A stretch of DNA of 64,000 bases from Vibrio cyclitrophicus (GTDB lineage: Bacteria; Pseudomonadota; Gammaproteobacteria; Enterobacterales; Vibrionaceae). A program made the translations under genes and the position numbers. This document shows positions 61,085-64,000 of the stretch, one piece after another (position 1 is the first letter of the stretch; the number at the start of each line of letters is the position of its first letter). The notes under the pieces are model-generated. The model made no database searches. It was not told where the DNA came from and was given only the letters and a program-made list of their open reading frames with translations. Where the stretch lies: contig CP065366.1 in NCBI GenBank assembly GCA_023206055.1, positions 2,790,001-2,854,000 of the forward strand, written 5' to 3'.

Positions 61085-61154
61085 TGGGAACATTCCCAAT
61101 TACGGTTATTATAATGCCCGCATGAATGATAAATTAAAATGGGAACAGTCCCAT
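61085..61154. promoter_or_regulatory. treB promoter with two TreR-type operators
   Basis: Two near-perfect palindromes, TGGGAACATTCCCA (61085-61098) and ATGGGAACAGTCCCAT (61139-61154), are centred 55 bp apart. A perfect -10 TATAAT on the minus strand (61108-61113) sits between them, and the -35 is weak (TAATTT at 17 nt). TreR with trehalose 6-phosphate as inducer would repress through both, possibly by looping. The weak -35 suggests an activator such as CRP is also needed, but I found no clear CRP site. Confidence 0.85.
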
Positions 61155-61217
61155 TAATTGAAAGAGATCACACTCTAATTTTAATCTAAGCGGTTCGATT
61201 TCGCTTAATTGAGTGGA

Positions 61218-62162
61218 TTATAGAATCGGAGATTGGGTGTGATGAGAGATCTCTGAATTGCCTAAAAGCTGAGAGATCAATAGATTAGCCGCTAGCTTAC
61301 CTGCAGATTGGTAGCCAGGATCAATGCTAAATACACGAGGGAACAAGAAAGAGAGAAGATCATTGCCACCAACGCCTGTTACAACCACATCTTCACGTTG
61401 TAGTTCTTGTAGACGCTTGATCACGCCAAGAGCCAATGTGTCACTGGCACAAACAAGTGCTTGAGTTGTAGGAGTCAGTACTTCATCCACCAGCTGATAA
61501 GCGCTTTCATGATGAAGTTGGCCAGTACGATAGTTCGCAATCACTCCAGTGCTTTCGCACCAATCGAGATAAGCCTTAAGACGCAGCTCACCGGTTGATT
61601 TATCACTAGGATCAACACCAATAAAGCCGACATCTGAGATCCCCTGATCCGATAGATGCGCTAACGCACTATTGATCACCTGTTGGTTATCGTAGTTAAT
61701 CGACGTTACGTTCTCGGTATCCAGAGCAATAACCACGGCCTTGTGTTCCCACGCTTCGATCGCCGGAATGTCACAATCCGTAAAGCCAAAAACAATGATG
61801 CCATCTACATTGCGACGCTTTAAAACCTGAAGATGCTCGTTGGCTTTATCTCTATCGAGTTGGCTTTCCATGATCACCACGTCGTAATCCTCTCGATACA
61901 ACTCAGCCAGCATGGTGCTAACGGCTTTGTTTTCAGAGGGAGAATCTAAACGAGAGATGATCACGCCGATGACTTTTTGACTGCCACCACGCATTGATTG
62001 CGCAGACTTTGAAGGCGTGTACCCAGATTCTTGAATTACTCTTTCCACCCTTTCACGGGTTTCAGGTTTCACTTTAGGATCATTGGTCAGAACGCGAGAT
62101 ACGGTTGACTTACCAACACCGGACAGCTTAGCAATATCGAGAATAGTGAGTTTTTTGCTCAT
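61218..62162 (-). CDS. treR: trehalose operon repressor TreR (LacI family)
   Basis: TreR represses treB-treC and is released by trehalose 6-phosphate. The 314-aa protein has a LacI-type helix-turn-helix (KLTILDIAKLSGVGKSTVSRVL at residues 4-25) and a periplasmic-binding-protein-like sensor domain with VIGVIISRLDSP. I start at the ATG at 62162 (MSKKLT); the frame extends 18 codons upstream, which is not typical. There is no strong Shine-Dalgarno. It is the first gene of the treR-treB-treC string, 205 bp upstream of treB. The lack of an obvious TreR box before its own start leaves autoregulation unclear. Confidence 0.94.
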   Translation of the reverse strand: MSKKLTILDIAKLSGVGKSTVSRVLTNDPKVKPETRERVERVIQESGYTPSKSAQSMRGGSQKVIGVIISRLDSPSENKAVSTMLAELYREDYDVVIMESQLDRDKANEHLQVLKRRNVDGIIVFGFTDCDIPAIEAWEHKAVVIALDTENVTSINYDNQQVINSALAHLSDQGISDVGFIGVDPSDKSTGELRLKAYLDWCESTGVIANYRTGQLHHESAYQLVDEVLTPTTQALVCASDTLALGVIKRLQELQREDVVVTGVGGNDLLSFLFPRVFSIDPGYQSAGKLAANLLISQLLGNSEISHHTQSPIL

Positions 62163-62192
62163 AAAAAGTCTAACGTTAAAGGGAAGAGAAGA

Positions 62193-62218
62193 AAAAGTGA
62201 GGGTAGGTTCCCTCACTT
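62193..62218 (-). terminator. terminator of the MliC-like gene
   Basis: AAGTGAGGG pairs perfectly with CCCTCACTT around a 6-nt loop, and five T follow on the minus strand. Confidence 0.85.
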
Positions 62219-62253
62219 AACTGTTTGTAAATTATAGCAGTTCTTACTATGAC

Positions 62254-62589
62254 CTACTTTTGGCAATTACGATAGACCACACGGCCAAGTTCGAGGCGTG
62301 CGTCGTCACCTTTAGTACGCAAAGTGATGCTGTTAATCATCTCTGAGGTGCCATCATCTAAGATGTATTTTGTTCCTGAGCCTGCCGGTACTTGAGTCAA
62401 TTGGTACTCGTTATCAGGTAAACGCAGTACTGCTTTTTCATTACTAAGGTAAGCCACATCAAACGACACGTCAGACTCACATTGATAAGTCACGAATTGA
62501 TTATCCGATGCTGCACTATCAGGGGCTGCTGATTTAGAGCACCCGACTAATGCTACCGTACATAGAGATGCTACCAACATAGCTTTCAT
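62254..62589 (-). CDS. MliC-like lipoprotein (C-type lysozyme inhibitor)
   Basis: This 111-aa protein has a lipoprotein signal with lipobox LVGC (Cys at 17) and a domain that fits MliC. Two Cys (YQCESDV, and the last residues YRNCQK) would form the conserved disulfide. The pattern VTYQCESDVSFDVAY, then LTQVPAGSGTKYILDDG and LRTKGDDARLEL follows the family, whose Ser and Lys in S-G-Y and K-G-D-A insert into the lysozyme active site. MliC protects peptidoglycan from host lysozyme. The assignment is by motif pattern; no search was possible. It is not clearly linked to neighbours. Confidence 0.82.
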   Translation of the reverse strand: MKAMLVASLCTVALVGCSKSAAPDSAASDNQFVTYQCESDVSFDVAYLSNEKAVLRLPDNEYQLTQVPAGSGTKYILDDGTSEMINSITLRTKGDDARLELGRVVYRNCQK

Positions 62590-62705
62590 ACTTCGTTCCT
62601 CATCTTTATATAGTCAATGACACTTAGTTTAGTCTCAGGTTAGGAAAACCTTATTGATAAGTAAGTGCCTGGTGATAGGTAAATACCTTAGTGACAAATA
62701 AACGC

Positions 62706-63257
62706 TTAGCCTTTTAAGAAAGCTGGTACATCTTTAATGCTATCAAGTACCACACTAGCTAGCGCTTCACCCTTTTCAGTGATTGGCTTACCGGTTCTTA
62801 CCAATACTTTAGTGCCAACACCTGCGGCTTCTGCAGCCATCATGTCTTCAGCTTTATCACCAATCATGACAGAGTTAGCCATATCAATCTTCAGAAAGTC
62901 ACGAGCAGAAATGAACATGCCTGGTTTAGGCTTGCGACATTCACAATCTTGTTTGTAATCGCCAATGCCGTGTTCAGGGTGATGAGGACAGTAATAGATA
63001 CCATCTAACTCAACGCCATTATCGACAAAGTTCCAATCCATCCACTGTGTCAAAGAAAGAAAACGATCTTCGCTAAACTTGCCACGAGCAATACCAGATT
63101 GGTTGGTCACAAGTACCAGTAAATAGCCCATATCTTTAAACGCTTTCGCCGCTTCAAATACACCATCGATGTATTCAAAGTCATGCTCATCATGTACATA
63201 GCCGTGATCAACGTTAATCACACCATCACGATCTAAAAAAACAGCCGGTTTAGACAA
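62706..63257 (-). CDS. gmhB: D-glycero-beta-D-manno-heptose 1,7-bisphosphate 7-phosphatase
   Basis: GmhB removes the 7-phosphate in ADP-heptose synthesis, after GmhA and HldE. It is a HAD phosphatase. FLDRDGVINVDHGYVH has the nucleophile Asp9 and acid Asp11. A zinc-binding knuckle is seen in YYCPHHPEHG and DCECRKPKPG. VMIGDKAEDMMAAEAAG is HAD motif IV. The frame starts with a TTG at 63257, and no ATG fits the family N-terminus, so TTG is likely; the Shine-Dalgarno is weak (AGAGAA). gmhA is at 4557. Confidence 0.95.
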   Translation of the reverse strand: MSKPAVFLDRDGVINVDHGYVHDEHDFEYIDGVFEAAKAFKDMGYLLVLVTNQSGIARGKFSEDRFLSLTQWMDWNFVDNGVELDGIYYCPHHPEHGIGDYKQDCECRKPKPGMFISARDFLKIDMANSVMIGDKAEDMMAAEAAGVGTKVLVRTGKPITEKGEALASVVLDSIKDVPAFLKG

Positions 63258-63383
63258 AATTCAGTTCTCTATCAACTCTCTATTAATCATTAATTATTAC
63301 ACGCTTTATTTGCTTCATCACTATCTATTTAGTTTTGCGTTCGTTAACGATTTGTTTCTAACCTAGCAACACGATCGATGTTT

Positions 63384-63437
63384 AGCCGTCTAGACGTAAA
63401 AATATCTATTGACTTAGATCATAGAACACCATAGCAT
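63384..63437 (+). promoter_or_regulatory. MetJ boxes and metN promoter
   Basis: Three adjacent 8-bp boxes, AGCCGTCT, AGACGTAA and AAATATCT (63384-63407), match the MetJ consensus AGACGTCT at 7, 6 and 5 positions. They lie directly before a -35, TTGACT (63409-63414), with -10 TAGCAT (63432-63437) at 17-nt spacing. MetJ with SAM would repress metN, as in E. coli. Confidence 0.85.
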
Positions 63438-63497
63438 CGTCTGTAAATCGAACGAGCTATCGATATATTATTCTGTTTTACCTGCACGAGTTTCCCT

Positions 63498-64000
63498 ATG
63501 ATTAAAGTGAATCAAGTCAACAAGGTTTTCTATCAAGGCACTAAAGAAATCAATGCCTTAATTGATATCAACCTCCATATTCCTCAAGGTCAAATCTTTG
63601 GAGTCATCGGCTCTTCAGGTGCAGGAAAAAGTACCCTGATCCGTTGTGTAAATATGTTGGAAGCTCCGACCTCTGGTGAAGTGATTGTTGACGGTATAGA
63701 CCTAACAAAACTCAGCAAATCAGAACTTAGCGAAGCGCGCCGTAACATTGGCATGATATTCCAGCACTTCAACCTGCTGTCTTCTCGTACTGTATTTAAC
63801 AATGTAGCACTGCCTCTAGAACTTGCAGGTAAAGATAAAGCGATTATTGAAGCTAAAGTGAGCGAGTTACTTGAACTGGTTGGCCTTGCTGATAAGCGTG
63901 ATACCTACCCTGCTAACCTAAGTGGCGGTCAAAAGCAGCGTGTTGCGATTGCTCGTGCATTGGCTTCTGATCCGAAAGTACTGCTGTGTGATGAAGCGAC
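63498..64000 (+). CDS. metN: methionine ABC transporter ATP-binding protein MetN, 3'-truncated by the window
   Basis: MetN powers uptake of D- and L-methionine through MetI with MetQ. The ATPase domain is seen from the start: Walker A GSSGAGKST, the Q-loop (GMIFQHFNLL), the signature LSGGQKQRV and Walker B (VLLCDEAT). The Asp and Glu of Walker B are present, and then the window ends. The C-terminal ACT-like domain, metI and metQ must lie beyond 64000. The ATG at 63498 lies 60 nt after the -10 hexamer. Confidence 0.95.
   Translation, partial: MIKVNQVNKVFYQGTKEINALIDINLHIPQGQIFGVIGSSGAGKSTLIRCVNMLEAPTSGEVIVDGIDLTKLSKSELSEARRNIGMIFQHFNLLSSRTVFNNVALPLELAGKDKAIIEAKVSELLELVGLADKRDTYPANLSGGQKQRVAIARALASDPKVLLCDEA

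Overview
The window looks like a stretch of the main chromosome of a Vibrio, probably of the Splendidus group. This judgement rests on protein sequences recognised by eye and on gene order; no search was run. The supporting signs are the classical gammaproteobacterial rpsB-to-tilS gene string, a TIGR03503-type protein beside dnaQ, DUF3549 and DUF3301 genes, a CsrB RNA behind a GacA/VarA-type box, and a treR-treB-treC locus.

Layout. Positions 1-827 hold the right part of an IS3-family element, cut by the window edge. Then come the nucleotide genes upp and purM (divergent, sharing a PurR box) and purN. Next are yafJ-gmhA and fadE behind a FadR-like box. From 8055 to 16386 lie a TIGR03503-like gene, dnaQ, rnhA, a yafS-like methyltransferase, gloB, mltD, a YIP1-type membrane protein, a yafD-like gene, glnB and a small cytochrome c.

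From 16445 to 37415 one long minus-strand block, read from right to left, carries rpsB, tsf, pyrH, frr, uppS, cdsA, dxr, rseP, bamA, skp, lpxD, fabZ, lpxA, lpxB, rnhB, dnaE, accA and tilS. It links translation, isoprenoid and phospholipid supply, outer-membrane assembly, lipid A and replication. map and glnD diverge from it. glnB and glnD, the two halves of nitrogen signalling, are both in the window.

From 41677 to 54810 are small conserved genes (yaeH, truC-yqcC, DUF3549, DUF3301, a GNAT enzyme), the CsrB RNA on the minus strand, a KfrA-like small protein, yaiI, a MipA/OmpV protein, an AbgT transporter, the zinc-independent ribosomal proteins L31B and L36B behind Zur-like and Fur-like boxes, trmO, proS, yebE, yaeP, a DUF4250 gene and a lipoprotein. 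L36B is only 41 codons.

From 54893 to 55371, just downstream of glyA, four tandem repeat units each end in a Rho-independent terminator on the glyA strand. Their stems vary in a compensatory way, which suggests a structured RNA or a small-RNA cluster. This is the best candidate here for something undescribed. The window ends with glyA (PurR box), a YitT protein, treC-treB-treR (two TreR-type operators), an MliC-like lipoprotein, gmhB and the start of metN behind MetJ boxes. No CRISPR array, rRNA gene, prophage or defence island was seen; I did not recognise any tRNA gene.
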